Made by a program: the position numbers and the translations under genes. Positions 26,416-35,821 of a DNA stretch of 64,000 nt are shown piece by piece; the first letter of the stretch is position 1, and every line of letters begins with the position of its first letter. Source of the stretch: Albidovulum sediminis (GTDB lineage: Bacteria; Pseudomonadota; Alphaproteobacteria; Rhodobacterales; Rhodobacteraceae); NCBI RefSeq assembly GCF_025380365.1, contig NZ_JAOCQF010000001.1, forward strand, positions 2,034,245 to 2,098,244. The letters run 5' to 3'. The notes under the pieces were generated by a model that did not search any database, had not been told where the DNA came from, and saw nothing but the letters and a program-made list of their open reading frames with translations.

Positions 26416-27096
26416 ATGCGCAGCCATGTGAAACTCTTGCTTCTCTCCGCCGGCATCCTCGCCCTTGGCGCCTGTTCGAAGGAAACCAACGCGATGCGCG
26501 CCTTCTACGGAGAGGCGGGCAGCGAGGTCGAGACCAGCGATTTCGGCAATGCGACGCGGAACAACACCGCGCTGCAGACCGGCTCGATCAACCAGCTGGT
26601 GAACATGACGCGCAAGTTCGCGGCCGATGTTCCGAACACGGTGAACTTCGCCTTCGACAGCGCGGTTCTGGACGAGGGCGCCCGCGCGGCACTTGTCCAG
26701 CAGGCCAACTGGATCAAGCAGTTCCCCGAAATCCGCTTCCGTGTCTACGGTCACACCGACCTTGTCGGATCGGACGCCTACAACAAGTCGCTGGGCTTGC
26801 GTCGTGCGCAGGCGGCGGTCAACTTCCTGATCGGCCAGGGCATTTCCCGCTCGCGGCTCGAGGCGGTGGCATCCTTCGGCGAGACACAGCCACTGGTCTT
26901 CGTGCAGACCGAGGAACGCCGCAACCGCCGCACCGTGACCGAGGTTTCGGGCTTTGTCGCGACCAACCCGCTGCTTCTGAACGGCAAGTATGCCCAGGTC
27001 ATCTTCCGCGAATACGTGGAAAGCGCGACCCCTCCGCATGCACAGGCCGATGCCGCACCCGGTGCGGGCGGCGACGGCGGCGGCAGCGGCGGCTGA
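26416..27096 (+). CDS. OmpA-family lipoprotein of the Tad locus (CpaD-position protein)
   Basis: 226 aa. Lipobox LGAC at Cys20 gives an outer-membrane lipoprotein. Residues about 70-190 are an OmpA_C domain: NFAFDSAVLDEGARAAL, VYGHTDLVGSDAYNKSLGLRRAQAAVNFL and a final RRNRRTV, which bind peptidoglycan. It occupies the place where other Tad loci have cpaD/tadG-like wall-contact proteins, so it may anchor the secretin to the wall. The C-terminus is Gly-rich. A strong terminator closes this cpaC-ompA unit. Confidence 0.88.
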   Translation: MRSHVKLLLLSAGILALGACSKETNAMRAFYGEAGSEVETSDFGNATRNNTALQTGSINQLVNMTRKFAADVPNTVNFAFDSAVLDEGARAALVQQANWIKQFPEIRFRVYGHTDLVGSDAYNKSLGLRRAQAAVNFLIGQGISRSRLEAVASFGETQPLVFVQTEERRNRRTVTEVSGFVATNPLLLNGKYAQVIFREYVESATPPHAQADAAPGAGGDGGGSGG

Positions 27097-27120
27097 ACGA
27101 GTCAAATCCTCTCAATCGAG

Positions 27121-27158
27121 CTGGCGGTCTTTGGCAACAAAGGCCGCCAGTTTTTTTT
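27121..27158 (+). terminator. Strong intrinsic terminator after the OmpA-type gene
   Basis: CTGGCGGTCTTTG pairs with CAAAGGCCGCCAG (one G-T wobble) around GCAA and is followed by eight T. It divides Tad locus 1 into an outer-membrane unit (cpaB-ompA) and a motor unit starting with cpaE. Confidence 0.95.
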
Positions 27159-27343
27159 ATCGTCTCCAAACACCCCATTAATTCGACATTTCGGCCCCAT
27201 TCTTGCCAACATTCTCAACGATTTTCGGAACTCGGGAACACGCGCGAGGAGTCGCGCCGGGCTGGTCACCAGACCTGAGATTGAAACGAAACAGTTTCGG
27301 ACGGGTCCGTTCGGGCTCTCCGGGTAAAGAGGAATGTAGGACC

Positions 27344-28588
27344 ATGAGAAGTGCCGCGGCTGTGCAGTCGGAACCTGCGCCGATCATCGCCTGCACGGTG
27401 TCGCGCGATGTGAGCGATTTCGATCTGCTGATCGAGGACATGGAAGCCGAACTTGGCGAAAGCTGGGGCGACCTGACATTCGAGGATGCGCAGGTCTTTC
27501 TCGGCCAGCCGGAAGCGGACGCGCTGCAGTTCATCGCCATCGCCGTGGACGGCCAGGACGATGAAAGCATGTCCCGGATCGCCGGCATCATCGCGGCGGC
27601 GAAGGCCAAGCATCTCAAGGTCATCCTGATCGCCGAAGACGTTAGCCCGATGGCGCTGCACCAGCTGCTGAAGCTCGGCGCCGACGATTTCGTGCCCTAT
27701 CCGCTGCCCGAAAACGCGCTGCACGAGGCGATCGACCGCATTCGCCGCACCCCGGTCGCCACCGAGCTTCAGGAATACACCCCCGCGGCCCGTTCGAAAG
27801 GGGACCGCGACGGCATGATCCTTCCGGTTCATGGGCTGGCCGGCGGCACGGGGTCGACGACCTTTGCCGTCAACCTTGCCTGGGAACTCGCGATCTCGAA
27901 CAAGAAGAACCCGCCGAAGGTCTGCCTGATCGACCTCGACTTCCAGTACGGCTCGGTCTCGACCTATCTCGACCTGCCCCGCCGCGAAGCCGTGTACGAG
28001 ATGCTGTCGGAGACCTCGAAGCTCGACCGCGACACCTTCATGCAAAGCACGCTGACCTTCAACGACCGCATGCATGTCCTGACCGCGCCGGCCGACATGC
28101 TGCCGCTCGACATCGTGCAGTCCGAGGACATCAACCGCATCCTGGACCTCGCGCGGTCGCACTTCGACTTCGTCGTTGTCGACATGCCGAAGACCGTGGT
28201 TCAGTGGACCGAGGCGGTGCTGCACAAGGCGAAGGTCTATTTCGGCATCATCGAGCTTGACATGCGCTCTGCGCAGAACACGCTGCGCGTCATCCGCGCG
28301 CTCAAGGCCGAGGATCTGCCGTTCGAGAAGCTGCGCTACGTCCTGAACCGCGCGCCAAGCTTTACCGACCTGACCGGCAAGGGCCGCGTAAAGCGGCTGG
28401 CCGAAAGCCTCGACATCTCGATCGAGATCCAGTTGCCGGACGGCGGAAAACCGGTCACGCAATCCAACGACCATGGCCTTCCGCTGGCCGAGACCGCGAG
28501 CAAGAACCCGCTTCGCAAGGAGATCGGGAAGCTTGCCACCTCACTTGTCCAACTGCAGCAGCAGAAAGCCGAAGCGGCCGCTTCCTGA
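27344..28588 (+). CDS. cpaE: CpaE/TadZ, MinD/ParA-like pilus localisation ATPase
   Basis: 414 aa from ATG 27344; the longer frame from 27203 crosses the promoter region. Residues about 1-135 are a degenerate receiver-like domain (VILIAEDVSPMALHQLLKLGADDFV). Residues 158-400 are a deviant-Walker ParA/MinD domain with GLAGGTGSTTFAVNLA at 164-179, where both signature lysines are replaced, and DLDFQYGS and FVVVDMPKT. It places the Tad machine at a cell pole. It begins the motor operon, 247 bp after the preceding stop, with a CGAAAC-A-GTTTCG palindrome at 27287-27299 upstream. Confidence 0.93.
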   Translation: MRSAAAVQSEPAPIIACTVSRDVSDFDLLIEDMEAELGESWGDLTFEDAQVFLGQPEADALQFIAIAVDGQDDESMSRIAGIIAAAKAKHLKVILIAEDVSPMALHQLLKLGADDFVPYPLPENALHEAIDRIRRTPVATELQEYTPAARSKGDRDGMILPVHGLAGGTGSTTFAVNLAWELAISNKKNPPKVCLIDLDFQYGSVSTYLDLPRREAVYEMLSETSKLDRDTFMQSTLTFNDRMHVLTAPADMLPLDIVQSEDINRILDLARSHFDFVVVDMPKTVVQWTEAVLHKAKVYFGIIELDMRSAQNTLRVIRALKAEDLPFEKLRYVLNRAPSFTDLTGKGRVKRLAESLDISIEIQLPDGGKPVTQSNDHGLPLAETASKNPLRKEIGKLATSLVQLQQQKAEAAAS

Positions 28589-28603
28589 ACCCCGGGGGTT
28601 TGA

Positions 28604-30052
28604 ATGTTCTCTCGATACAAGAAATCCGCACCCGCTGCCAAACCCCAGCAGGAGGCGCCGAAGGCCGCGCCGGACAAGTCCGCGCAGACCGCCGGATCGG
28701 GCATGCAGAGCGTCCGCCGCCAGACCGGCAACCACCTGGTTCCGGCGCATCCCGGCGTGTCCGACAAGGACCGCAAGCGCAAGGAACGGATGCAGGAGCT
28801 GAAGGTCGAACTGCACAAGCGGCTGCTGGACAACCTGAACCTGTCGGCGCTGGAACATGCCAGCGAAAGCGACCTGAAGCAGGAAATCGCCTCAATCTCT
28901 GCCGAAGCACTGGAAGAGCTGAGCGTCGTGCTGAACAAGGACGAGCGCGCGGCGCTGCACCAGGAGCTTTACGACGAGGTGATGGGCCTCGGCCCGCTGG
29001 AGCCGCTCCTCAAGGACGATGGCGTCAACGACATCCTCGTGAACGGCCCGCAGCAGATCTTCATCGAACGCGCGGGCAAGCTCGAACTGACCGACATCAC
29101 CTTCAAGGACGAACGCCACCTGCTGCGCATCATCGACAAGATCGTGTCGGCGGTCGGCCGGCGGGTCGATGAATCGAACCCCTATTGCGACGCCCGCCTT
29201 GCCGACGGGTCGCGCTTCAACTGCATGGTGCCGCCGATCGCGGTCGACGGCTCGCTTGTCTCGATCCGGAAATTCAAGAAGGACAAGCTCGGCATCGACG
29301 ACCTTGTCCGCTTCGGCGCCTTCACCGAGGAGATGGCCGCCTACCTGCAGGCCGCTGTCGCCACCCGCCTGAACGTGATCGTCTCGGGCGGTACGGGTTC
29401 GGGCAAGACGACGACGCTCAACGCGCTGTCGTCCTTCATCGACAACTCCGAACGCATCCTGACGATCGAGGATACGGCGGAACTCCAGCTTCAGCAGACC
29501 CATGTCGGCCGGATGGAAAGCCGCCCGCCGAACGTGGAAGGCAAGGGCGCGGTCACCCAGCGCGACTGTCTCAGGAACGCGCTCCGGATGCGCCCCGACC
29601 GCATCATCGTCGGCGAAACCCGCGGCGAGGAAGTGATCGACATGCTTCAGGCCATGAACACCGGCCACGACGGGTCGATGACGACGATCCACGCCAACTC
29701 CGCCCGAGACAGCATCTCGCGTCTGGAAAACATGGTGGCGATGGCCGGGATCGAGATGCCGATCAAGGCGATCCGCAGCCAGATCGCCAGCGCCGTCAAC
29801 CTGATCGTGCAGGCGAGCCGCCTTCAGGACGGCTCGCGCCGGATGACCTCGATCACCGAGATCACCGGGATGGAAGGCGATGTCATCTCGATGCAGGAGA
29901 TCTTCCGCTACGAACGGCTCGGCCTGACCCCCGAGGGCAAGATCATCGGCCGCTTCACGGCAACAGGCGTGCGGTCGCACTTCTCCGACCGGTTCCGCCA
30001 GTGGGGCTATGATCTTCCCGCCTCCATCTACGATCCCATCGCGGCGGAGTAA
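28604..30052 (+). CDS. cpaF: CpaF/TadA secretion ATPase
   Basis: 482 aa hexameric secretion ATPase. The N-terminal region is charged and Pro/Gln-rich; the PAS-like domain spans about 130-250 ([17 protein letters not shown]). Walker A is [14 protein letters not shown] (about 259-272), the Asp box [12 protein letters not shown], Walker [18 protein letters not shown], and the His box [17 protein letters not shown]. It powers both fibre extension and retraction in Tad systems. It lies 15 bp after cpaE. Confidence 0.97.
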   Translation: MFSRYKKSAPAAKPQQEAPKAAPDKSAQTAGSGMQSVRRQTGNHLVPAHPGVSDKDRKRKERMQELKVELHKRLLDNLNLSALEHASESDLKQEIASISAEALEELSVVLNKDERAALHQELYDEVMGLGPLEPLLKDDGVNDILVNGPQQIFIERAGKLELTDITFKDERHLLRIIDKIVSAVGRRVDESNPYCDARLADGSRFNCMVPPIAVDGSLVSIRKFKKDKLGIDDLVRFGAFTEEMAAYLQAAVATRLNVIVSGGTGSGKTTTLNALSSFIDNSERILTIEDTAELQLQQTHVGRMESRPPNVEGKGAVTQRDCLRNALRMRPDRIIVGETRGEEVIDMLQAMNTGHDGSMTTIHANSARDSISRLENMVAMAGIEMPIKAIRSQIASAVNLIVQASRLQDGSRRMTSITEITGMEGDVISMQEIFRYERLGLTPEGKIIGRFTATGVRSHFSDRFRQWGYDLPASIYDPIAAE

Positions 30053-30057
30053 CGACC

Positions 30058-31026
30058 ATGATCCTCAGCCCGACGCCGATCATCTATGCCCTGATCTTCA
30101 TTGCCGTCCTGCTGCTGGTCGAGGGGATCTATCTTCTCTTCTTCGGCAAGTCGATTTCGCAGAACAACAAGGTGAACCGCCGGCTTGCGCTTCTGGAAAA
30201 GGGCGGGCAGCGCGAGCAGGTCCTGGAACAGCTTCGCAAGGAAGCCAGCCAGCACCTGAAATCGAAGGGCATCCCGCTTTATTCGATCCTCGCCTCGAAG
30301 GCCCAGAAGGCCAACATCGCCTTTTCGCCGAAGGCGCTGGTGCTGGTCATGGTCCTGCTGTCGGCCGTCGCCTTCCTGGGGCTCAAGATCGGCACGCAGG
30401 CCGCGACCCCGGTACAGATCGTGCTCGGCATCGCGATGGGCGTGGGCGCGGTCTACATCTGGGTGAACGGCAAGGCCAAGAAACGGCTGTCGATGATCGA
30501 GGAGCAACTGCCCGAGGCCATCGAACTGATGGTCCGGAGCCTGCGCGTCGGTCACCCGTTCTCCTCCGCGATCCAGATCGTGGCGAAAGAGGTGGCGGAC
30601 CCGCTGGGAAGCGAATTCGGCATGATCGCCGACGAAAGCGCCTATGGGCGCGAAGTTTCCGAGTCGCTCAAGGACCTGGCAGAGCGGATGGACATGCAGG
30701 ACCTGCGCTTCCTTGCCGTGGCAGTGACGATCCAGCAGCAGTCGGGCGGCAACCTTGCCGAAATTCTCGACGGTCTGGCCAAGGTGGTTCGCGCGCGCTT
30801 CCGGCTGTTCCGCAGGGTCAAGGCGATCACGGCCGAAGCCAAATGGTCGGGCAACTTCCTGTCGGCCTTCCCGCTGGTCGCGCTGGTCGCGATCCAGGTG
30901 GTCAAGCCGGACTATTTCGACAAGGTCAAGGAAAGCCCGTACTTCATCTACGCCGCCATCGGCGTGGCCATCATGCTGGCGCTGAACCTCGTGTTCATGC
31001 GCATCATGACGAACATCAAGGTCTGA
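30058..31026 (+). CDS. tadB: Inner-membrane platform protein TadB
   Basis: 322 aa T2SS-F domain protein. Two N-terminal helices (about 4-24 and 95-137) and two C-terminal helices (about 268-320) bracket the cytoplasmic domain with LPEAIELMVRSLRVGHPF and DMQDLRFLAVAVTIQQQSGGNLAEIL. It forms a heteromeric platform with TadC that CpaF turns. It starts 5 bp after the cpaF stop. Confidence 0.95.
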   Translation: MILSPTPIIYALIFIAVLLLVEGIYLLFFGKSISQNNKVNRRLALLEKGGQREQVLEQLRKEASQHLKSKGIPLYSILASKAQKANIAFSPKALVLVMVLLSAVAFLGLKIGTQAATPVQIVLGIAMGVGAVYIWVNGKAKKRLSMIEEQLPEAIELMVRSLRVGHPFSSAIQIVAKEVADPLGSEFGMIADESAYGREVSESLKDLAERMDMQDLRFLAVAVTIQQQSGGNLAEILDGLAKVVRARFRLFRRVKAITAEAKWSGNFLSAFPLVALVAIQVVKPDYFDKVKESPYFIYAAIGVAIMLALNLVFMRIMTNIKV

Positions 31027-31035
31027 GGCCCCGAC

Positions 31036-32022
31036 ATGGAACTGATCGACACGCTCAACGCGCTTCTGACCGAGAAACTCGGTCCCCTCGGCCCCCTGAT
31101 CGCGGTCGGGTTCCTGGGCTTCCTGATGATCCTCGTCACCCTGCCGACCTTCATCCGCCGGCGCATCGACCCGCTGAGCAAGCTGCGCGATGCGCGGCGC
31201 GCCGCGGGGGGTGATCTTGCCAAGTCGCAGGCGAAACTGCGCACGAGCGGACGCGGCGAAAAGCTGGACAAATTCGCGGCCTTCCTCGAACCGAAGACCG
31301 AAGAGGAAATGACCTCGGCCCGGCTGAAGCTGATGCGGGCGGGCTACCGCGGCAAGCATGCCGTGCGATCGTTCCACGCCATCCAGTTCGTCCTGGGCGT
31401 GTCGTTCCTGCTGATCGGCGCGGGTTATGTGCTATACAAGTCCACGACCGGAGAGATCGGCAGCACCGAACTGGCGCTGTTCGGCGTCGGCCCGGGTATC
31501 GCGGGCTACTTCCTGCCGCGCTACTGGGTGGAGCGGCGCGTGCAGATGCGCCAGCAGGAGATCCAGAACGGCTTTCCCGATGCGCTCGACATGCTTCTGG
31601 TCTGCGTCGAGGCCGGCCAGTCGCTTGACCAGGGGATCGTGCGCGTCTCGCGCGAGATCGCGGTGGGCTACCCTGCCCTGTCGGAGGAACTGACCACGGT
31701 TTCCGCCGAGGTGAAGGCCGGCAAGGAAAAGACCTCCGTGCTGCGCGCCTTCGCCGAACGTGCCGGGGTGGCGGACGTGTCGTCCTTCGTCACCGTGATG
31801 ATCCAGTCGCAGACCTTCGGCACCTCGATCGCCGAGGCGCTGCGCGTCTACGCCTCCGAGATGCGGGACAAGCGCGTCATGCGGGCGGAAGAAGCCGCGA
31901 ACAAGCTGCCGACCAAGATCACGCTCGGAACCATGATGTTTACGGTGCCGCCCCTGCTGATCGTCATTGTCGGCCCGTCGGTCTACGCTATGGTGGAGAC
32001 GTTCGCGAACTTCAAAGTGTAG
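31036..32022 (+). CDS. tadC: Inner-membrane platform protein TadC
   Basis: 328 aa T2SS-F domain protein. The conserved segment FPDALDMLLVCVEAGQSLDQG around residue 180 and SFVTVMIQSQTFGTSIAEAL around residue 255 are those of TadC rather than TadB. Membrane helices are near residues 20-38, 115-160 and 295-325. It is 9 bp after tadB and is followed 4 bp later by the first TPR lipoprotein gene. Confidence 0.95.
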   Translation: MELIDTLNALLTEKLGPLGPLIAVGFLGFLMILVTLPTFIRRRIDPLSKLRDARRAAGGDLAKSQAKLRTSGRGEKLDKFAAFLEPKTEEEMTSARLKLMRAGYRGKHAVRSFHAIQFVLGVSFLLIGAGYVLYKSTTGEIGSTELALFGVGPGIAGYFLPRYWVERRVQMRQQEIQNGFPDALDMLLVCVEAGQSLDQGIVRVSREIAVGYPALSEELTTVSAEVKAGKEKTSVLRAFAERAGVADVSSFVTVMIQSQTFGTSIAEALRVYASEMRDKRVMRAEEAANKLPTKITLGTMMFTVPPLLIVIVGPSVYAMVETFANFKV

Positions 32023-32026
32023 GTTC

Positions 32027-32596
32027 ATGCTGCGTCAGATACCGGCCCTTGCCGCCGTGCTGCTTGCTCTGGCCGCCTGTCAATCGACGGGCGGCCTTTT
32101 CGGCACGCCGGATTCCCCCTTCGCCCCGGACATCGACACGTCATCGGACGACGCCGTGGATGGCCTGATCGTGGGTCACCGGCTGATGGCGGCGGGGGAG
32201 TACGAGCTGGCGCTCAAGGCCTATCATCGCGCCGCCTCGCAACAGGGCGCGACGGTCGACGTCTATTCTGCCATCGGTTCGGCCAACCTGCAGCTCGGCC
32301 GCCTTGGTCAGGCAGAGACCAACCTGCGCGACGCGATCGAGATCGACGAAACTTTCGTGCCCGCCTGGAACAACCTCGGCGTCGTGCTGATGGAGAAGGG
32401 CGAGGTCGCCGAGGCGAGCCAGGTGTTCCAGACGGCATTCGCGCTGGACAGTGGCCGAACGGACTCCATCCGCGAAAATCTGCGCCGCGCCCTCGCCATG
32501 CGCGATGATCCAGACTATGGTATCACCCACCAAGAAGAACAATTCTCACTCGTGCGGCGCGGTGGCGGTGTCTACCTTCTGCTCACGGTGAAATGA
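32027..32596 (+). CDS. tadD: TPR lipoprotein TadD (first copy)
   Basis: 189 aa from ATG 32027; the longer frame from 31967 overlaps tadC. Lipobox LAAC at about residue 18 gives a lipoprotein. Tetratricopeptide repeats span about residues 50-155, with AGEYELALKAYHRAAS and VPAWNNLGVVLMEKGEVAEA. TadD is the pilotin-like partner that helps CpaC reach or assemble in the outer membrane. Its stop overlaps the next frame (ATGA). Confidence 0.9.
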   Translation: MLRQIPALAAVLLALAACQSTGGLFGTPDSPFAPDIDTSSDDAVDGLIVGHRLMAAGEYELALKAYHRAASQQGATVDVYSAIGSANLQLGRLGQAETNLRDAIEIDETFVPAWNNLGVVLMEKGEVAEASQVFQTAFALDSGRTDSIRENLRRALAMRDDPDYGITHQEEQFSLVRRGGGVYLLLTVK

Positions 32597-32622
32597 GGCC
32601 TGAGCAGCAAGGGACGCAGAAA

Positions 32623-33474
32623 ATGCGCCACACCGTCGGAGTCACCGTTCTCGTTGCCGTTTCTCTTACCCTTTCGGCCTGTTCAAAGCCCGAGGACGAG
32701 AATGTCGAGGACGCGCTGGCCAGCATCAACGTGATCGACGAGAGCAACCTGAACGAGGTCATGCTGACTTCGGCCGACCCGGAGGAGGCGGTGGCCTACT
32801 TCCGGCGCGCGGTGGGCGAGAAGCCGGGCCGCGTCGATCTGCAGCGGGGGCTGGCGAAGTCGCTGATCCGCGCGAAGAAGCCGGTCGAGGCGGCGCAGGT
32901 GCTGACCGGGATCACCCAGGGCCCCGGCGGCACCAGCGAGGATCGCGTGCTTCTGGCCGATGCGCTGATCCGCTCGAACGAATGGAAGCGGGCCGAAGCG
33001 GAGCTTTCCGCCGTGCCGCCCACCTACGAGACCTTCGACCGCTACCGGCTCGAGGCGATGATCGCCGATGCCAACAAGCGCTGGGACAAGGCCGACAGCT
33101 TCTATGACACCGCCGCGGGCATGACGACACGGCCGGCCGGTGTCCTCAACAACTGGGGATATTCGAAGCTGACCCGCGGCGACTTCCCCGGCGCCGAAAA
33201 GCTCTTCAACCAAGCGCTGACCTACGACCGCAACATGTTCGCGGCCAAGAACAACCTTGTCCTGTCGCGCGCGGCGCAGCGCAAGTACGACCTGCCCATC
33301 GTGCCGATGACGCAGGTCGAACGGGCGCAGCTGCTCTACACGATTGCGCTGTCCGCGATCAAGCAGGGCGACGTCATCATCGGCCGCGGCCTGCTCGAGG
33401 ATGCGATCGAAACCCATCCGCAGCATTTCGAGGAAGCCGTTCGCGCGCTCGAAGCGCTGAGCAAGCAGCAGTAG
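32623..33474 (+). CDS. TPR lipoprotein (second TadD-like copy)
   Basis: 283 aa from ATG 32623, chosen because MRHTVGVTVLVAVSLTLSAC is a clean lipoprotein signal and AAGGGA is upstream; an ATG at 32593 overlaps the previous stop. Lipobox LSAC, Cys20. At least four TPR-like helix pairs follow (VAYFRRAVGEKPGRVDLQRG, VLNNWGYSKLTRGDFPGAEK). It is longer than the first copy and has little similarity outside the repeats. It likely acts at the outer membrane with the secretin. Confidence 0.88.
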   Translation: MRHTVGVTVLVAVSLTLSACSKPEDENVEDALASINVIDESNLNEVMLTSADPEEAVAYFRRAVGEKPGRVDLQRGLAKSLIRAKKPVEAAQVLTGITQGPGGTSEDRVLLADALIRSNEWKRAEAELSAVPPTYETFDRYRLEAMIADANKRWDKADSFYDTAAGMTTRPAGVLNNWGYSKLTRGDFPGAEKLFNQALTYDRNMFAAKNNLVLSRAAQRKYDLPIVPMTQVERAQLLYTIALSAIKQGDVIIGRGLLEDAIETHPQHFEEAVRALEALSKQQ

Positions 33475-33497
33475 CACTCAAGGGGAGATACCGGCAG

Positions 33498-34025
33498 ATG
33501 TTGGATCTGAGCGCGGATCAGGTGCACCTGGTCTTCTTCCTGGCGATGCTGCCCATCGCGCTCTGGGTCATGCTGTCGGACCTGCGGTCGATGCGCATTC
33601 CCAACCGCGCGGTGGCGGCCACCGTCCTTGTCTTCGCCGTCGCGGGCTTTGTCGTGCTTCCCGCCGAGGTGTGGCTCTGGCGCTGGGTCAACCTGATCGT
33701 CGTGCTTGCCGTAGGGATCGTGCTGAACATCGTCGCCCGCGTGGGCGAGGGCGATGTGAAGTTCGCGGCCGCCGCGGCCCCCTTCTTCGCGCAGGGCCAT
33801 GCCTCGGTCGTGATGTTCCTCTTGACCGCCTGCCTTCTGGGCGCCTTCGTCGCGCACCGCGTGCTGCGCCGGATCGCCGCGGTGCGGGCCCTGGCGCCCG
33901 ACTGGGCATCCTGGAGCCGCAAGGAATTTCCGATGGGCGTCGCGCTGGCGGCGACGCTCATGGCCTACCTCGCGTCCCTCGCCTTTCCGTCGCTGACGCT
34001 CGCGCTGATCTCCATGAGCAAGTAG
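33498..34025 (+). CDS. cpaA: Prepilin peptidase CpaA/TadV of locus 1
   Basis: 175 aa, short type IV prepilin peptidase without the methyltransferase domain. The two catalytic aspartates are Asp24 in MLSDLRSMRIPN and the one in GEGDVKFAAAA near residue 84. About five membrane helices. It cleaves the Flp leaders and TadE/F. The last 61 bp overlap the 3' end of a convergent membrane-protein gene. Confidence 0.92.
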   Translation: MLDLSADQVHLVFFLAMLPIALWVMLSDLRSMRIPNRAVAATVLVFAVAGFVVLPAEVWLWRWVNLIVVLAVGIVLNIVARVGEGDVKFAAAAAPFFAQGHASVVMFLLTACLLGAFVAHRVLRRIAAVRALAPDWASWSRKEFPMGVALAATLMAYLASLAFPSLTLALISMSK

Positions 34026-35701
34026 AGCGGGGTGCGGCGCACCTCGGTCAGCGCCCAGTCCGACTTGGCGATCTCCTGCAGGAACACCCGCCGGGCCCTG
34101 TCCGAAACCGGGCAGGTGGGGATCAGCACATAGTCCGCATCGGCGATGCCGGGCAGCTTGCCATAGTACCAGGGCGCGCCGCGGTGGACCGGGCGCAGGT
34201 CGCCGAACAGCCAGAAGGCGCCGAAGATGTCGGCCGATATGACGGCCTTGCCGGCGTAGCCGTTTTCCTCAAGGTCGCGGGCGGCCGACATCAGCCAGGC
34301 CGATATGCCACGGTTAAGCTCACAATAGGGCAGCGCCTCGCCGTTGACGGTCGCCAGCGTGCCGGACTCGTTTTCCTTGTCCTCTGGGCCCGCGCTATCC
34401 TGGGCCGGGCCTACGCTTTCCTCCGCCGGAAGACGCCAGCCGGGTCCGTCGAGATTGGTGACAGCGCGCGCGCGGAACATCCGCGTCTCGCTGGCCAAGA
34501 AGTCGGTGTGGGGGCTGCGGTCCCCGAGGACCGGGACCTTTGACGCGTTGGCCTTGCCGAACTGGTAGAGCGGGCTGGCCAGCATATTGTGCATTGACCC
34601 GTATCCGGCCCCGGCCAGGATGCCGACCAGCAGGATCGCAAGATGCGGCGGCCTCAGCCCGAAGATCCGTTCGTCGGCGACCGCGGGCCAGAGCGCGAAA
34701 AGCGTGACCGCAACCAGCACGACCCATTGTGGGTCGTTGCCGAAGTTCTGGTAGGTCACATAGGCGAAGGGGAAGTAGAGCAGCAGCAGAAGGATGCCCT
34801 CGGTCATCCGGCCGACATGACGCAATAGGACGATCGCGCCCAGAAGGGCAACGTTCACGGCCAGGAACGGCGGTCCGCTCAGGATCTCGGACAGCGCCGC
34901 CCCCGGCTGGTCGCGCACAGACGAGGCGGCGACGATCGCCAGATCGGACAGGTAGGCCAGCCAGAAGCCAACACCCGCAAGGGCCGTCAGGGCCGCCGCC
35001 ACCGCCAGACCGGAAACCACCGCGAAAGCCGCCGTCACCCACCAGCGCCGCATCACCAGCGCCACCAGAACCACCGGCGCGAAGGCGGCGAAATAGGTCA
35101 TCTTGATGAGCGCGAGCGCGGCACAACCCAGCCCGATCAGAACGCCGTCCAGCCGCGGCGTGTCGCGGCCCGCGGGTTTCACCAGGACGAGAAGAAGCAC
35201 GATGTAGCTGACCGCCCAGGCCCAGCGGTTGTAGTGCATGGACACCGCGACCGACGCGATTTCCTCGCCATGGACAAGCGCCAGGCAAAGCAGCAGCACA
35301 TAGCCCACGAACAGGAATCGCACCGGCCCGCCCAGCCGCGTGAGCGCGGCATGGATCGCCGCGGGCGCGAGGGTCGCCGCGACCAGGATCTGCGCCAGAA
35401 ACACGGCGTGACCGATCCCCCAGCCCTCTGCAACGAACAGCGCGATCGGCGCCCCCGACAGGACGCCAAGCGGCGACATGAAGTCGAGGTGCGGCCACTG
35501 TCCGTCCGCCATCCGCAGAACGATGTCGGCAAGGTGCACCGCGTCCCCTTCGTAGAGGCCGAGATACAGCCCCCCGCCCGCGAGCGCCGCCCCGCCGAGG
35601 GCCGCGATCGTGAAGACCGCGAACAGGATCAGCCATCCCGGCCGCGACCAATGCCTCAAATGCTCCGTATCCATGCCCTCGAAACCCGCATTGTTTTCCA
35701 T
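33965..35701 (-). CDS. Large polytopic membrane protein, family not recognised
   Basis: 578 aa. About ten hydrophobic segments lie in residues 18-365 (for example LILFAVFTIAALGGAALAGG), with a soluble C-terminal part of about 190 residues that contains GYAGKAVISADIFGAFWLFG and RGAPWYYGKLPGIADADYVL. The layout recalls GT-C type glycosyltransferases, whose first loops carry acidic residues (YEGDAVHLADIVLRMADG here), but I see no decisive motif. It is divergent from the AAA ATPase and runs into the prepilin peptidase 3' end. A surface-polysaccharide or pilin-modifying role is only a guess. Confidence 0.75.
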   Translation of the reverse strand: MENNAGFEGMDTEHLRHWSRPGWLILFAVFTIAALGGAALAGGGLYLGLYEGDAVHLADIVLRMADGQWPHLDFMSPLGVLSGAPIALFVAEGWGIGHAVFLAQILVAATLAPAAIHAALTRLGGPVRFLFVGYVLLLCLALVHGEEIASVAVSMHYNRWAWAVSYIVLLLVLVKPAGRDTPRLDGVLIGLGCAALALIKMTYFAAFAPVVLVALVMRRWWVTAAFAVVSGLAVAAALTALAGVGFWLAYLSDLAIVAASSVRDQPGAALSEILSGPPFLAVNVALLGAIVLLRHVGRMTEGILLLLLYFPFAYVTYQNFGNDPQWVVLVAVTLFALWPAVADERIFGLRPPHLAILLVGILAGAGYGSMHNMLASPLYQFGKANASKVPVLGDRSPHTDFLASETRMFRARAVTNLDGPGWRLPAEESVGPAQDSAGPEDKENESGTLATVNGEALPYCELNRGISAWLMSAARDLEENGYAGKAVISADIFGAFWLFGDLRPVHRGAPWYYGKLPGIADADYVLIPTCPVSDRARRVFLQEIAKSDWALTEVRRTPLYLLMEISASVSDGKARDAR

Positions 35702-35821
35702 TTTTTGGCCACATTACCTGCGCAGGATCACCATGGGAATCCTCTGCGGGATTCTGGCGTAAGAACCGGGCAGCAAAACGGACAAATCCGAACCGATTGC
35801 GGGCATGAGGGGGTCAGGTCG

